Positions 12,187 to 22,243 of a DNA stretch of 64,000 bases are shown here, piece by piece. The notes below the pieces were generated by a model. It was not told the DNA's origin. It ran no database searches and saw nothing but the letters and a program-made list of their open reading frames with translations. Positions within the stretch are counted from its first letter, which is position 1, and each line of letters starts with the position of its first letter. Source of the stretch: Paraconiothyrium sp. Pb-2020 (taxonomy: Eukaryota > Ascomycota > Dothideomycetes > Pleosporales > Didymosphaeriaceae); NCBI GenBank assembly GCA_022419385.1, contig JAJUBI010000001.1, positions 868,001-932,000 of the forward strand, written 5' to 3'. Both the position numbers and the translations under genes were made by a program.

Positions 12187-12933
12187 CTCAAATGCTGAAG
12201 GAATAGAACGACGAAAGATATGGGGCAATTGATAATGATGCTCGCGGGAAAATGAATGAATGAATTCAATATGATCTAAAGAGTGACTGAAGGTAAAGAA
12301 CGTGTGGGCTGTAACTGAGGCTTGAGTAGAGATACAATATCATCTTTAAGTAGGCAGCACCAAACACAGGTATTCTTCAGCCTCATCGGACCTCGCCCCT
12401 AACTTCGGACTCTCGCTGCGCTCAAATCACGAGTATATTCAGCCAAGTTGGTGTTGGGCCAGACATTTGCGGCACAGTCGTTGCTCTCAAATCTTGTAGG
12501 CCATCTTTATGATTGGTTACCCGATATTCGGCAGTGATTGGTCGAGATTTCCGTTCACTTATTAATGATGCATATCTGAATTCCGTCTGAGCAGCGTCCA
12601 AATGCCCTCAATTTGCTGCTCTGGTGAGTGGTGGATACCTCGCAGGTAAGCCGTCAGCCGGGTAATACTAATCAGCCCCCTTCGTGTCTCAGTTGGGACA
12701 CCTTCTGTAACCGGATGATAACTTGCTTTCTACCAGAAGCGAGGTTCGTGTTTTATGTGCCGCATACTGTGGTACAACAATACTTTTGCCTTGCACCACA
12801 GTAGAGAGGCGCAACCCCACTTGTCAGGCAACAGCGTCCGTTCTCCACTTCTCGCCCCCACTCCCCTCATCCCGCATATAATCTCAGCTCTCCAGTGAAG
12901 GGTCACCTGCAGACAAAGACACCAGTCAACACG
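12187..12933. other. Divergent intergenic region
   Basis: It lies between the leftward secreted-protein gene and the rightward gene at 12934 and should hold both promoters. No gene or specific element was recognised. Confidence 0.5.
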
Positions 12934-13646
12934 ATGGCCAGTCAAGATATGGTTCGCACGCGCAGATTGCTTGAGGAAGATCCCACCGGAAAATGGGGTT
13001 TCATTGTCTACCGCTGCACCTACGAAAGCGACGATGAGTGGGCGCGCTTCATGCAATACCTCAATACTCGTGTAAGAACTGGATTAGAGAAAGCTGGCGA
13101 TGGCGACTTGTTTGATCGCATCGATTGGCAAGTACAGGACGATCGGGAGCAATTTGACCGCGCTGGTTCAAGCAGATTGAGACGGTGAGTACTTTACCAC
13201 ATCCAACATCCAATCAACATTAATCCAATTATCCACATGAAACGCGAGACCCCATCGCATCGCGTGAAGGAATTCCCAACATCATTTAATTAAATTTACA
13301 CGTCCTCTCCATTTCACACTTTAAACAACGTCGATCCACCAAATTAACATTTCCCCTCAGACATTTCACCTCCACCATCCTCCCCACCCTCTCGTGCCCT
13401 AGCACCGCCCGCCACCACGCCTTCGTCGCCGTCTACCAGCTCACTCTCAACCGTATCCTCACCATAGCTCCGCCTCCAGAGGAATTCGACGCCTATGGCA
13501 GAGGCTTCGTGACGTTCATTTCGCACGATGAACGCGAGGGATGTTTCAGTATTGGCGTGTCTTATTTGGTGCCTAGAGCGTACACGCTGCTGGATGAATG
13601 TGGATGGGATAACATCGTTCCCGAAGATGGCGTGGCGTGTCCTTAG
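12934..13646 (+). CDS. Small hypothetical protein
   Basis: Exons 12934-13184 and 13361-13646 joined by a 176-base intron (GTGAGT donor, CCCCTCAG acceptor) give 178 residues in phase. An in-frame ATG 39 bases upstream is possible. The protein is acidic and mixed in composition, with no signal peptide or membrane helix. It contains a Trp-Gly-Phe-Ile-Val-Tyr-Arg-Cys stretch near residue 25 and an Asp-Glu-Arg-Glu-Gly motif in exon 2. The Trp-Gly-Phe type N-terminus is common in uncharacterised ascomycete proteins, but I cannot name a domain. The end may be truncated relative to relatives, because coding-like sequence seems to continue briefly after the stop. Confidence 0.65.
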
Positions 13647-14501
13647 GGGGTTAGGGATGCATATAGGTATCTGCGCAAACCTGCAGAAATCGTGGGTGTG
13701 TAGAGCAGAGATGACCTATGGGTCGAAGAATGAGGCACTCCAAAGGGTTTCACTATCAACCAGAACCAGATCTAACCAAGCGGCTTACTGGGAATGTGGA
13801 GTATCAAGTCAATTCGGTATGATTTCGTTAAATTGAGGTATACTGGGGAGGATTAGGTTTGCCCGCGGGACGCAACAAAAGGAAACATAATGTCCGAAGA
13901 TACAGTGCCGCACCCAGTCTGTTGTATCATCTTTGTATTTACTATTATAACGAGAGTGAGATCGCCACTTTAGGCTTCCTTAAAATTAAATTAATTCTAA
14001 TAATTGTGACGGCCTGGCATGCCAGCAGGTCATATGACCTCGTGTGCGAGGCGCGACTACCTTATGCCCTAGTGTAACTACTTGCACTCCCAGCGCAGCT
14101 ACCTTAGTTAAATAGTTGTTCCGCTCCGGCGACCGCGCACAAAAGCGCGCGAGCCCTATGTACCTACAATCTCCTTATCTTAGTGTAGCTGAAATAGAGC
14201 TAACTTACCTCATCTACTCTTTCAATATAGGAGCCCGCGCTTCTCATAATCATTAGATAGGGGGGAGAGGCATAGGCCTTTATTCCCCAGCTTACTAGGA
14301 ATCTTTAGACAGTTTAGTAGCTAGCACTAAGTAGTTTTTTTAAAAACTACTCCAATAAGCCAGCATTGGACTGTTCCACTCTAATTAAAGAGGAAGACTT
14401 TTCGGAGTTCTGGATGTCGAATTATGCACTTATGGCTCTGGCAAACATATCTCGATAGATGATTGTCAAATTAATTCAGGAACATCAGAAAGTGATGTCT
14501 C
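13647..14501. other. AT-biased intergenic DNA, possibly a degenerate repeat
   Basis: The stretch from about 13900 to 14400 is AT-rich with many TTAG/CTAA and stop-rich frames, compatible with an old, mutated repeat. No transposase or terminal repeats were found. Confidence 0.35.
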
Positions 14502-14556
14502 GCATCGGTGGTCTAGTGGTAAATCAGCCGTTGCCATCCAGCTTCGGCTAGCCCCG
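14502..14556 (+). pseudogene. Truncated tRNA-Gly(GCC)-like sequence
   Basis: The first 20 bases match a tRNA-Gly 5' half, including an intact A box (TGGTCTAGTGG), and the loop TTGCCAT carries a GCC anticodon. After the loop an insertion of about 8 bases precedes a partial stem partner, and neither a standard T arm nor a 3' strand pairing with the GCATCGG acceptor is present. It is best read as a 5'-half tRNA pseudogene or relic. Confidence 0.5.
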
Positions 14557-15089
14557 TCTGTTTGTTCAGTCACTGGCGCTCACAGGAATCGTGCTGGGAA
14601 AGCCTCACTGCTCGGTAATCAGTCTCTATGGGTAAGGGCCGATTGATCGTTTGTGTGGGGGAGCTCTCGAGGCCTCCCTCACCCACTGAAGGCGAGCGGA
14701 ATCTATGACGGGTGGCGATGAACTATTCGCAAGAGTTACACTGTCTCTAATTTTGCTCGTAAATCATGAGGGTATTGCGGCGTGCGTGATATCTGACACG
14801 TGCCAGTCAACAATTGCCTAGAAATTCTACACCAACGCATAGCCAAGTATTGCCAAGTGTAGTGTGCCGCCTTCATTGACTGTAGCAGGATCACTAACAA
14901 ACCCGTGGCAGCAATGGGGCGGTAACCAAAGTTCAACCATTACGTGCACGTACCTTTCTGTCGTGATAGTTCAGGGAACATTCCGCAAAGGCAACATGCA
15001 GCAAAATAACCGATCAGGGTAAGGTTCGAGGATACACAGTTCTTCCTCGAGTGAACAGCAACGCTGTACAGCTCAATGAAAAGGCAGGG
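14557..15089. other. Intergenic downstream of U2, nothing recognised
   Basis: Only short open frames without protein-like features are present. It contains the region 3' of the U2 snRNA gene. Confidence 0.4.
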
Positions 15090-15273
15090 TCGCGTCGGTC
15101 TCCGGTAGTGCGAATAGAGACGACACTGTGGCCTCAACTATGAGCAAGCTCAGTGAGAGGAGGCCAGGTACAAAAATAAGGATAATCTTAAAAGTCCTCG
15201 TGAGGACGTTTTAGCGATTAAACTAAAAAGAACAGATACTACACTTGATCTAAGCCAAAAGGCAAAGAGAGCT
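15090..15273 (-). ncRNA. U2 spliceosomal snRNA
   Basis: The minus strand carries the near-invariant U2 5' domain: a TTTGCCTTTTGGC stem-loop I, then GCTTAGATCAAGTGTAGTAT, in which the branch-site recognition element GTAGTA lies at 15242-15237. A stem-loop of TCCTCACGAGGA follows, then an Sm-like site (ATTTTTG) at about 15178-15172. Two 3' hairpins end near 15090: TGGCCTC pairing with GAGGCCA, and one with a GTCTC/GAGAC-type arm. The length of about 184 bases fits the family. It base-pairs with intron branch points during splicing, matching the CTRAY branch sites seen in this window. The ends are set by homology and hairpins and may be off by a few bases. Confidence 0.93.
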
Positions 15274-15306
15274 AAAGAAGAGAAGAGAGGGACGGAGATC
15301 TGGCGG

Positions 15307-15312
15307 TTTATA
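15307..15312 (-). promoter_or_regulatory. TATA box of the U2 snRNA gene
   Basis: TATAAA on the minus strand, about 35 bases upstream of the inferred U2 5' end, a normal spacing for a TATA element. Confidence 0.6.
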
Positions 15313-17314
15313 TGGTTTTTTCGGCCAAGCCGCTAGTGTGGGTCACGTGAGCGCACGGACAGCGGCTGCCTGGCCGAAAGAGCTTGGCGTGTATCAGTGA
15401 GGTGGGTGACCAGAGCAATGCAAGGGCACCACTGCCAAGGGTGAACACGCAACGCCTTATTTTGGCCAATATAGATATGGACCCTAGAGCAAGTCACCTC
15501 AGGATACACGATGCATAAGCGACCAGCCGGCGGCGAACATCAGGCCTGCCGCAGTCGCCGACAGGCTCCGTAGACAATTGCAGGACGAGCACATATTGAC
15601 GGACAGGAAATAGCACGACGACCTGACATCTCACTGGCCACATCGCTGCATTTTCAATAATGTATGATGGAGGGAGTGTACATGACAATCTCGATGGGTT
15701 TGTAGGCTTTTTGCATTGCCGTACGTTTTCGATCGCAGCTAGCAGAGCCTGAGGATGAAAGAAGTAGAGGCCCAATGAGTGACAAGGCGGCAGCGACATC
15801 ACAAGAGTCCTGGCGCGGAGCCATCTACGCCTTCGTTGCAACAGTATGGTGCTTAATCTCAAGGATTCGCAATGTGAGCCAAGTTACCCTGGGATCGACC
15901 GTACAGCAGACGTCCTCTGCGCTTCCACTTGGCTTACGACGCATGACTGCGAAGCATCTTTGTCACCAATGGCTTCGGTGGGAGAGATCGGGCAGTCAGT
16001 GCACCGTTGATGTACCAGTCTTTAGTCACAGCAGCGAACGAGGTACTAAAGCAGCAGCCTGGATTGACCACCTGGGCAACTTACCTCTGCTGCTTTTCGC
16101 CTCAACCACGAGATCACATCGACGTTACGCATCCCCAGGCAGTAAGCATCGCCGTTGGAAGGACATACAGAGGAAGGGCCGTTGCGATTGCACAGAAGGA
16201 AGAAGATACCGGTCCTGTCAAGCCTTGCTGGTCTCACGGCCGCGTCATAGCTCAGGTTTCTGCTAACAGCGCTACACCCTGTGTCACCACAGGATCTACC
16301 AGAAAGTACCCGAATTACCGTCCTCGTCTTCCACGACGAAAATTGTCTGACGTGACTTCCGTACCGACTCCGTCCCCTCAATGTGTATACCAAGGTGGTC
16401 TCTCAGCAATCTCTTTATCAGGCGCAGTCCACAATCTCAGCCCGCGCCTCAGCTTCGTCGACGTTGAAGCTGAGATGTTGTTCCTGCAGGTGGCGTCGTA
16501 GACACAGGGACAGGTCCCCGACCTCGCCGTCCTGTGCTCGCTAGACAGGGGTTAGAATTCTCCGACTGGCATCACGATCTAAAATGTCCGCAGTAAACAA
16601 AATACCAAGCCCAGCTCGAATGCATGTATGTTTCGACTTGTCTCAATGAGTACAAGCGTACGCGAAGCCCACATTTGGTAAAGGCAAGGCCGCCTGCCTC
16701 CCTTCTTTCTTATTAACACACCGTCAGGCGTCCACTGGACTATACTGCAGCATCTAGCCCTATCTATTTTCGATATGCAGAGCCTCAAAGGTAGTGTCGT
16801 TGTGCCTTTCCACGATAATTCAGCCCCATTTCACGCATTTCGGGGTCCATTGCGGACACCTGTGGTATACCTTCATACCACAATTGGCAAGCTTGCAGCT
16901 TTGCTACACCGGATATTGAGGCTCGCCTTGCCCAGACTTCCACTTCGCGGTCTTGATGCAAATATATCCATCAATGCGAGCTTCGAGAGGACCGCGACTC
17001 CTTGAGCAAGGCCTCCAGATGAGCGTGTCCGTCGTTGCACGGTGACTTTGCCTCCTGAATAGCAGAGCCGCAGCCAATGCAAACGTCCAGATAGACGGCG
17101 ACTATACATCGTGGCCCCTTGCTTGGAGTCCTAAATGTTCCACAGTCACTTCACTGTCCGTCAACTGTAATCTATAAAGTGCAAGGTCTTCTCGTCCACA
17201 ATCATCATCAATCACAACAGCACACAACAGCTTTCCAGCCTTCATACAACCACTTCCAAACTTCAGATTTTTCGATCCATTCTCAGTTAACAATTTTTCC
17301 AACCAACCGCCAAC
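15313..17314. other. Long intergenic region without a supported gene
   Basis: Open frames at 15490-15860, 15775-16500 and 16770-17110 overlap each other on both strands and show no motif, signal peptide or matching splice structure. The right end should be the promoter and 5' leader of the secreted protein at 17315. Confidence 0.4.
17173..17178 (+). promoter_or_regulatory. Candidate TATA box
   Basis: TATAAA 137 bases upstream of the ATG at 17315, followed by an AC-rich leader typical of highly expressed fungal genes. Confidence 0.45.
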
Positions 17315-17701
17315 ATGCAGCTCACCTACCTCTACGCTCTTATCGCCCTCGTGCCCACTCTCGCCATGGCCGGCCCAGTCGCCCCCTTCGACAACGAAGT
17401 CAGCGCTTCCCTTCTCACTAAGCGCGGCATCGACTTCTGCCCCTCCCACGGCACCCGCGAGGTCGGACAGCCATGCCCGTTCGGGAGCGGCGGTGACGGC
17501 ACCCCGCACGCCTGCGGCAAGGTCAACCCCGCTGCCATTGTAAGTACAACTCTGCATACTGCGAGAGCTTGATGCTGATATGCAACGCAGCTCCATTGTG
17601 TCAATGGCAAGTGGGCCGTTGAGAGACGCTGCACGGGCAGCAACAGGTGCAGGTGCACTGAGGGCTCGGGAGCGCGCGGTGATATCACTTGCCGTCCTTA
17701 G
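17315..17701 (+). CDS. Small secreted cysteine-rich protein with Kex2-type propeptide
   Basis: Exons 17315-17539 and 17591-17701, joined by a 51-base intron with a CTGAT branch site, give 111 residues in phase. Residues 1 to about 20 form a signal peptide (Leu-Ile-Ala-Leu-Val-Pro-Thr-Leu-Ala core). A short propeptide follows, ending Leu-Leu-Thr-Lys-Arg, a Kex2 site at about residue 38. The mature chain of about 73 residues starts Gly-Ile-Asp-Phe-Cys and contains eight Cys, consistent with four disulfides. It has a Gly-rich central loop and a basic Cys-rich tail. This is the layout of candidate effectors, killer-like or antimicrobial peptides, but no family is recognised and activity is not implied. 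It is isolated from other genes by non-coding DNA. Confidence 0.85.
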
Positions 17702-20400
17702 ATGGTTTGTATGGCTCTTATATTTTGATGGTGGGGGATATTGAGATAGGCGAGGGTCGAGAGTCGAGACTGGAGGAATGGAGAGGGGAACGCTTGGTTG
17801 ATCTGTATGGGGCTTCTTGTACAGCTACGAGGTCGCTATAGACTAGTACTGGTCGGTGTGGCCTTGGTAACAATATCGATCATGTTAGAATCGGAGAGAA
17901 AGGGTTCTGGCCTTTTGCGTGATGCTAGCAGATTACTGTAGGTCGGCGTTTAGTGCTGATATGCAGGAGCGTTAATGATCCGTGGGCACATCAGCGACAC
18001 TTAACCATGTGCTTGAATGCCGTGGGATGTGGTCTACACCGCTAACCCTCTTGCCCGTTCTCCACGAACCTAAGCGAATCATTCCTCAAGCTTTTTCATA
18101 CATACAACCACAAGGCTACAGAATTCCAAATCACGATTACACCATACAACTTGTAGTAGCGACTCGAGATAGGCTCGCACCCCGAAAATGCCTGCCGCAC
18201 ACGCCGAGCCAGGAACGGACCTGTAGGATGCAGAGATAACCTGGTGAATGGCTGCCGTAGCGCGTCTTAGGGGATAACAGATAGACTGATATTAGTGTGT
18301 CTCTTGAGAATCCTTTTATATAAGCTTCTACGCAGGTTCACAAAGTTGTGTAGAGATTTATACTTGTAAGGTTGTCAGGCGATGCCTGATGACGGGCCTT
18401 GTAAGGATGACGAGCCAAACTTGCTTCCCAAGGGATGGTCTAAACAATCTCAACCCGCGACCTACAGAGTTCGCCTGAACCCAGCCCATCTACCGCTTCC
18501 TTGATTATAATGTGTTCTAACGTGGTTCCGCTTAATTGCTAACAGAAGCGCTACAGCAGAAATCACGAAGCAGGTCCTATGATAATGTGTACTAGCATTC
18601 ACGTGACTGCCAATACCCTCGAGTGCATGCAACACAGGTGTGTGGGGAAGAGGACTGTAGCGTCAACCACCTCTAATCTGGCAACGCCTTTATGTTTAGA
18701 TATGGAGATGTTTGCCAAAGGAGTACTAGCTAGGCCCTCATATCCCATGGAAGCATCATTCACGCATTAGCGGGTTCGACACACGCGCTGCCTGTTCAAC
18801 TACCTCGCTCTTTAAACGCGCCCCCTTAAACCGCAAAGTGAAATATCTGACTATGGTCAAGGCCTGCGCACCACACCACGTTCAATTGACTATCTACCTG
18901 ACTAAGCAGCTTGATCTTCTCAGCAGTACTTGCCTCGTCTCGGCTAGCATTCCTACGATTTTGTTGCTCTCCAACATCTTGTAAAGATGTACGCACTTGT
19001 GGAGTGTTGACAATAAGATCTTTTCTACTGAGAAATACGTTGGTATGATGTTCTATAAGGTTATCCCTCTATAGTTTGCGCTTAACCTGGGAGAACCGGC
19101 GAAAGAGTGTATAAGCTATACCTATGTCCTAAGCCGAGATACCATATTGGCTATTTGATGGAAAAATTTAGTCTGTGAAGGATCTTGCTAGTCAGTGTTG
19201 ACACTTTCGACGAATTGAAAGATCGTGACCTTACAAAGTTATAAGCAACACCCGGGTGATGCAGCAATATCAAAATAGGGAAACCACATTAATACGTGTC
19301 GTCTGTGATCCAGAATAGTATCTTGGCAGAGGTCGAAGAGCCTCTGTCGTCCTTCTTTCAAGAGAGGTGGTGGATGTAAGGCTGGGCGCTAGAGGCGAAT
19401 ATTCTGGTAAAGATAGGTTAAGAAGTAGAAAAATATGTCCGCAAAATCCTAATATCTAAAACACATTAAAGAATGCAAAGTAGAAGGTAGACATATAGTC
19501 AAGATGCAATACGTGACGCAATTGGTGCGATGAGATAGAAGGTAATCTTACTAGTCTTTATAAAGACGTATTCAGCGGTTGAGGTTCTAGTCATGCTGAG
19601 AGTTTCAGTTCACCGTCGTTGGTAATAAATCTACGATTCTGTTGCCACAGTATGTGAGCGACTAAGTTGCAGTAGATTGGAACTGTGCAGTTTGAAGACA
19701 AACAGGGTGTGGGAAGCTTGACATAAGAATGCAATACGAAAGAAAAACCGCCCGATCTTTTGATTGGAGATAAGTGGAGGGCAATCACATGCTATTCCTC
19801 TTTTTGTGGGGACGCACTGCATAGGTCGAAACATTGGTCGGAGCTTTTCACCGGCGGAAGGAGTGCTCTCGGCGCTAGTGTACTATCCTGCTCACAATGA
19901 ATTCGCAATCACATCACGCCATATCTTAACCTGTTCGGCTTTGTGCATGTGGCGGATGACGTCGGGAGGTTTCGCGTTGAACATTTGTGTCGCTGGTTCC
20001 AGGATAGCAATGGGAAATGCCGCCCTTTCCGCTAGTAAGGGGCGCTTCAGTAGACCCAACGCACCGCGGCCCCGGGTCGACGTAGCCGCCATCCTAGGAA
20101 AAGATGCCATGGACATTGAACAAGATGCGCCGTTTCAGACGTACCAGCTTCCACGCGCACTAGGGTCGGGCAGGCCGACCCTAGTAGGGCAATGCTACAT
20201 CCTCGGGGTGTGTCGGAGAAGCCTCTCTGTAGCCTGACTAGATTTACCGTCCTCGAATGCTTACACTACGGCCATCATTGTTAGGTATGTTGTAGAAGTT
20301 CAGAGGTACTATAATACGTGCTACACTGTACATACTTCTAGAGTTCGAGCCTTACATGGACTTTACCGGATCCGGGTAAGCTCCGGCAAATTATGTGGAG
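17702..20400. other. Large gene-free region, partly AT-rich
   Basis: Apart from an inverted repeat at 20159-20185, no gene is supported. Between 18800 and 19600 the sequence is AT-rich with stops in all frames and could be a mutated repeat. A leftward open frame at 19892-20116 is noted under rejected items. Confidence 0.4.
20159..20185. repeat. Perfect 11-bp inverted repeat with 5-base spacer
   Basis: ACTAGGGTCGG at 20159-20169 is followed by a 5-base spacer and its exact reverse complement at 20175-20185. It lies in non-coding DNA. A GC-rich hairpin of this strength could be a protein-binding palindrome or the remains of a mobile-element end. Confidence 0.8.
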
Positions 20401-21101
20401 TCATTCATCGTCATTGGGCTTTTCCTGTTTCCTCTCTCTCCTCACCAACACAACCTCCATTTTTCGCATCTCAGCGTCGAGAATACCTTTCAATCCATCG
20501 TCATCTCTGTCGAAATAGAGCGCCCATTCCCTGCGACCATATCTGACTGCCATGAACCCTTCCCAGCCCTCTAAAGTGACCCTCTTGTCCATTTTGGTAA
20601 CATCCCAAGGGCCTATGATATGAGGCTCTGATTCTGCGCGATTGCCGTATTTGACCTCGTGAGTATCTCGATCGACATATATCCAGTTCAGCTGCGGGGG
20701 ATCGTCCGAGATGGTGGAGACGAAGCCTTCTCCCTGTCGGCCCCAATCTCTCTCCGGAAACGGGAGGAAATAGCCTGCGAAAGGGTGGTCCTCTGTGCAA
20801 TCGTCTTCATATTCGGCTGACGGCATTGCAAGATACAACTGAAAAACGTTTATCAATACGCCTTGCAATGAGTTGATCCTAAGACTTTAAAGGAACATCG
20901 CACCTTGTCATCGCTCAATACGACTTCGCATCCATCCACTTCCTTTCCGGCCCTCGAGGCAGTCGAACAATTGACGAACAGTTTGGTTTTCAGGCCCCTG
21001 TGCCTTTCCCTGGCGCTCTGCCTTTGGCCTTGACGGACCGCCTCAGTGGTTCCTATAATTGCTGGACAAGCAGCAATCGCAGTGAGGATTCCGAGTACCA
21101 T
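20401..21101 (-). CDS. Conserved fungal protein of unknown function
   Basis: Exons 21101-20904 and 20838-20401 join across a 65-base intron to give 211 residues. The N-terminus (Met-Val-Leu-Gly-Ile-Leu-Thr-Ala-Ile-Ala-Ala-Cys-Pro-Ala-Ile-Ile-Gly-Thr-Thr-Glu) is typical of a widespread ascomycete family that I recognise by pattern but that has no known function. Further hallmarks are the Gly-Tyr-Phe-Leu-Pro-Phe-Pro segment, Ser-Asp-Asp-Pro-Pro-X-Leu-Asn-Trp-Ile-Tyr-Val-Asp, Gly-Pro-Trp-Asp and the near C-terminal Trp-Ala-Leu-Tyr-Phe-Asp-Arg-Asp-Asp-Asp-Gly-Leu. The hydrophobic N-terminus could be an anchor or signal, but conserved Gly-Thr-Thr-Glu residues follow directly. It appears full length. 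Confidence 0.88.
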
Positions 21102-21749
21102 GATCTCTTTTGGACGAGGTGAAACGCCTGTACAGCACTTAGTAGCAGATTGCTTGCGGCTTGATTTGCGATGAGGTTGAGGTGGTAGCTTGCGAGAGAC
21201 GGCGGATCAAAGCTGCCCCAGTGTGAAGAGCAGAACTCTTGCAAGCATGTGAATCCTTACGAAATTCAGTCATCCGCTGGGACTTCTCGATGACGTCCGT
21301 CCACACGACAGAACGCGACCTGCCTCGAGACGCGTCATTGTAGTGACCCGAATTCCAGAGGCGCATGCCGCCTAGGCCGACTCCGTTTACTTGAGCCTGC
21401 TGTCAATGCGCCCAACGTTCATCTCGTCCACTTAAACCTGTTACTTCCGCTTAAACCTGTTACTAGACGCAGATCAGGCTCGGCACTGGGAAGCATTACC
21501 TTCGCATCCCTACTACCTGCAAAATAAACCAGATCTATACCAATTCTCTCGATCCTGGTGCGGATTTTTGCATGAGTTACCCAGATACTAAGCGTAGCGC
21601 TCCGTCATCGCGCCAAGCCAGCTCTTGTTATTAGATACAAAAATAAGTACTTTGTTGCTTGAGCTCACCTAAGTTTGCCCATCAATTCATCAATCGATCG
21701 AAAATCCACGGCTCCATAGGGTAGAAAAAGAACAAAATCTGCAAACTCG
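21102..21749. other. Divergent intergenic region with a short direct repeat
   Basis: It holds the promoters of the genes at 21101 (leftward) and 21750 (rightward) and the 15-base direct repeat at 21431-21464. Nothing else was recognised. Confidence 0.5.
21431..21464. repeat. Two 15-base direct repeats
   Basis: CTTAAACCTGTTACT occurs at 21431-21445 and again at 21450-21464, separated by 4 bases, in a divergent promoter region. Confidence 0.8.
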
Positions 21750-22243
21750 ATGTCTCAAAAGTAAGCTGCAAACCAATCCTCTATCTCCTCAGCTTTATGC
21801 GTTTGTTCGCACTGACACTCTCTCCCAAGAGCCCCCGTCACCGACTATCCAGCTGAGGCGACCACATCCGAAAGCTCTACCAACCCAGTAGGCGACCGCA
21901 AGAAGCCAAAGAAGATTGACAACCGTGCTCTCCAGAAGGCGGCCCCTCCAGAGCTCTCCGAAGACGACGAGGACGAAGGTGCCCAGTCCGATCGTGCTCC
22001 TATGCCAAGGAGGACCGGAGGACGCAGGATAGTACCAGTCCACCAGTCTCGCATTACAGACCGCCCAGCGAAAGTCGGCGAGAAAGACAGCAGCTTGAAG
22101 ATTAAGATCGAGTTGGACCTGGAAGTTGAGGTAGAGATTTACGCTCGAGTGAAGGGTGATGTGACCATTGGGCTGATGTAGCTTTTTTGTAGGTCGAGAT
22201 CTACGCAAGAGTGAAGGGAGATGTGACGATAGGTCTGTTGTAA
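21750..22243 (+). CDS. Small conserved acidic/basic protein with duplicated alternative C-terminal exon
   Basis: Exon 1 is only 11 bases (21750-21760). A 69-base intron with a CTGAC branch site leads to exon 2 at 21830. Splicing the next 62-base segment (22131-22192, GTAGAG donor, TTTTTTGTAG acceptor) and continuing at 22193-22243 gives 120 residues. The protein has a Lys-Lys-Pro-Lys-Lys basic patch, an acidic Ser-Glu-Asp-Asp-Glu-Asp-Glu block and a C-terminal beta-like stretch (Leu-Lys-Ile-Lys-Ile-Glu-Leu-Asp-Leu-Glu-Val-Glu). If the last intron is retained, translation still runs to TAG at 22179-22181 and also yields 120 residues, with the same 16-residue C-terminus except Met instead of Leu at the last position. 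The family is widespread in fungi by my recollection but its function is unknown. Confidence 0.88.
22131..22192 (+). other. Intron that encodes a copy of the following exon
   Basis: The 62-base last intron of the preceding gene encodes 16 residues and a stop in the frame of exon 2. Fifteen of the 16 residues are identical to those encoded by the exon after it (22193-22243). Eight codons differ only synonymously; the single replacement is Met for Leu. The CTG-ATG codons at the end of the intron copy also form a CTGAT branch-site match 16 bases before the acceptor, which the downstream copy (CTG-TTG) lacks. Confidence 0.85.

Noticed and set aside
15775..16501. Two overlapping rightward open frames after the U2 gene
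   Set aside because: Basic, low-order sequence with no splice logic linking them and competing frames on the opposite strand.
19892..20116. Leftward open frame with a helical, protein-like C-terminus
   Set aside because: No start context, splice partner or domain could be found, and the opposite strand is also open. It may be a relic exon, but this cannot be supported.
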